The notes under the pieces are model-generated. The model worked only from the letters and a program-made list of their open reading frames with translations. It ran no database searches and had not been told where the DNA came from. A DNA stretch of 5,568 bases from CAMCQY01 sp044370415 (GTDB taxonomy: Bacteria; Planctomycetota; Planctomycetia; Pirellulales; UBA1268): contig JBILVO010000200.1 of assembly GCA_044370415.1 (NCBI GenBank), forward strand, positions 1 to 5,568, read 5' to 3'. Positions 4,416 through 5,568 of this stretch are shown one piece after another; positions within the stretch are counted from its first letter, which is position 1; every line of letters starts with the position of its first letter. A program made the translations under genes and the position numbers.

Positions 4416-5568
4416 ATGCGCCCCTTGTCGATCGTGCGCCGCGTCGCGGCCTGCCTGTCGTGCCTCGCCGCCAGCCTGATCGCCTCCGGCGGCCACGCCG
4501 CCGAGGAGGGCAAGCCGCTCAAGGTGCTCCTCGTCGCGGGCGGCTGCTGCCACGACTACGCCACGCAGACCAAGCTTCTCAAGGCCGGCATCGAGGCGCG
4601 CATCAAGGCGGAGGTCGACGTCGTCTACAACCCCGACACCTCGACGAAGGCGACGTTCGAGATCTACGGCAAGCCCGACTGGGACAAGGGCTACGACGTC
4701 GTGATCCACGATGAATGCTCCGCCGATGTCACCGACCCCGCCTACGTGGGCCGGATCCTCGCGGCCCACCGCCGCGGCACTCCGGCGGTGAACCTGCACT
4801 GCGCGATGCACTCCTACCGCTGGGGCGACTTCCGCAATGCCGTCGCCGCGGGCGCGGACAACGCCGGCTGGTTCGAGATGCTCGGCCTGCAGTCGATCGG
4901 GCACGGGCCACAGATCCCGATCGAGATCGCATTCGCCGACCGCTCGCATCCGATCTCGAAGCCGCTCGCCGACTGGGTGACCATCAAGGAAGAGCTCTAC
5001 AACAACATCCAGGTGCTGCCCACGGCGACGGTGCTCGCTGCGGGGAAGCAGCTCGTGCCGCCGAAGCCGAAGCCGGGCGAGGCCGCCGATCCCGCCGCCA
5101 AGCCCGCCGAGGTGACCGCGGCCGTCGTCTGGACGAACGAGTACGGGCCGAATCGCACCCGCATCTTCAGCACCTCGCTCGGCCACAACAACGACACCGT
5201 CGGCGACGACCGCTATCTCGATCTGATCACCCGCGGCGTCCTGTGGGTCACCGGCCGGCTCGGTGATGACGGCACGATCCCCGCCGCTCTGCAGCTGTCT
5301 AAGGCTGCAGCGCCGGCCGATTGGACGGCGACGGTGAAGCTGCCCCCCGAGGAGCAGCCCCGCGCCGTCAGGCTCTTCAACGGCCGCGACTTCGACGGCT
5401 GGGAGGGGCACCTTGACCCCTACTGGTCGATCGAGGGCGCGGAACTCGTCGGTCGCAATACGGCCGACAACGCCCCGAAGGTGAGCACCTACCTGCTCAC
5501 GAAGAAGCCCTACCGCGACTTCAGGCTGCTCTGCGAGGGCAAGCTGGCGACCAGCGAGATGCACTCGG
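4416..5568 (+). CDS. Secreted ThuA-domain protein fused to a 3-keto-disaccharide hydrolase (DUF1080) domain, partial
   Basis: The right edge cuts this gene after 384 codons. Seen: a signal peptide, MRPLSIVRR then a hydrophobic stretch at 10-24, with likely cleavage after GHA (28). A ThuA (trehalose-utilisation, glutamine-amidotransferase-like fold) domain covers about 35-280: LKVLLVAGGCCHDY at 35-48, GYDVVIHDE at 92-100, VNLHCAMHSYRW at 125-136, GHGPQIPIEI at 162-171, and RIFSTSLGHNNDT at 249-261. A Pro/Lys/Ala-rich insert sits at about 213-232. After a linker, a DUF1080 domain begins at about 317: VRLFNGRDFDGWEG, YWSIEGAELVG, then STYLLTKKPYRDFRL at 357-371. ThuA is linked in rhizobia to 3-keto-disaccharide metabolism, and PF06439 members hydrolyse 3-keto-glycosides; a role in extracytoplasmic breakdown of oxidised sugars is inferred. 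The start at ATG 4416 is supported by AGGA 8 nt upstream and by the signal peptide. It diverges from the SGNH hydrolase gene, suggesting a joint carbohydrate function. The C-terminal remainder is not visible. Confidence 0.9.
   Translation, partial: MRPLSIVRRVAACLSCLAASLIASGGHAAEEGKPLKVLLVAGGCCHDYATQTKLLKAGIEARIKAEVDVVYNPDTSTKATFEIYGKPDWDKGYDVVIHDECSADVTDPAYVGRILAAHRRGTPAVNLHCAMHSYRWGDFRNAVAAGADNAGWFEMLGLQSIGHGPQIPIEIAFADRSHPISKPLADWVTIKEELYNNIQVLPTATVLAAGKQLVPPKPKPGEAADPAAKPAEVTAAVVWTNEYGPNRTRIFSTSLGHNNDTVGDDRYLDLITRGVLWVTGRLGDDGTIPAALQLSKAAAPADWTATVKLPPEEQPRAVRLFNGRDFDGWEGHLDPYWSIEGAELVGRNTADNAPKVSTYLLTKKPYRDFRLLCEGKLATSEMHS

Noticed and set aside
3523..4479. 318-codon plus-strand frame opposite the SGNH gene, running into the ThuA start
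   Set aside because: Antisense to the catalytic part of the SGNH hydrolase; no motif, and it overlaps the divergent promoter region and the true ThuA-DUF1080 start.
3909..5564. 551-codon open frame on the minus strand opposite the ThuA-DUF1080 gene
   Set aside because: It is antisense to a well-recognised signal-peptide/ThuA/DUF1080 protein and overlaps the SGNH gene in another frame. Its translation has no recognisable motif. Long antisense frames are expected at this GC content.

Overview
The window is very GC-rich, with G or C at nearly every third codon position. It is fully occupied by six protein genes on both strands; there are no RNA genes, mobile elements or CRISPR arrays. A planctomycete origin is likely (inference). 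The main clues are a secreted ThuA-DUF1080 fusion, a secreted SGNH hydrolase with a C-terminal beta-rich domain, many Arg/Ala/Pro-rich linkers, and variant motifs in thymidylate kinase (RDPGST) and MutY (VEANS).

Left block (1-1590, minus strand): a housekeeping operon read right to left. A small TPR-like protein (1102-1590) overlaps thymidylate kinase tmk (458-1105) by 4 bp in an ATGA junction. After 59 bp comes holB, the DNA polymerase III delta-prime subunit, which runs off the left edge (1-398). The tmk-holB pair is also adjacent in E. coli and couples dTTP synthesis with the clamp loader.

Centre (1591-2932): a 205-bp divergent intergenic region carries two hairpins and a possible 8-codon mini-ORF. 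It leads into mutY on the plus strand, the adenine glycosylase that removes A opposite 8-oxoG. The iron-sulfur cysteines and catalytic Glu are intact, but the usual catalytic Asp is Glu and the 8-oxoG-sensing FSH motif reads VTH. These are the most notable protein-level observations in the window.

Right block (2920-5568): a secreted SGNH/GDSL-type esterase (minus strand) converges on mutY with a 13-bp 3' overlap. It diverges from a secreted ThuA plus 3-keto-disaccharide hydrolase (DUF1080) fusion on the plus strand, which is cut by the right edge. The 161 bp between them probably holds both promoters. The pair looks like an exported carbohydrate-processing module (inference).

No clearly new multi-gene system is visible. 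The points of interest are the altered MutY motifs, the structured mutY leader, the TPR gene coupled to tmk, and the ThuA-DUF1080/SGNH divergent pair.
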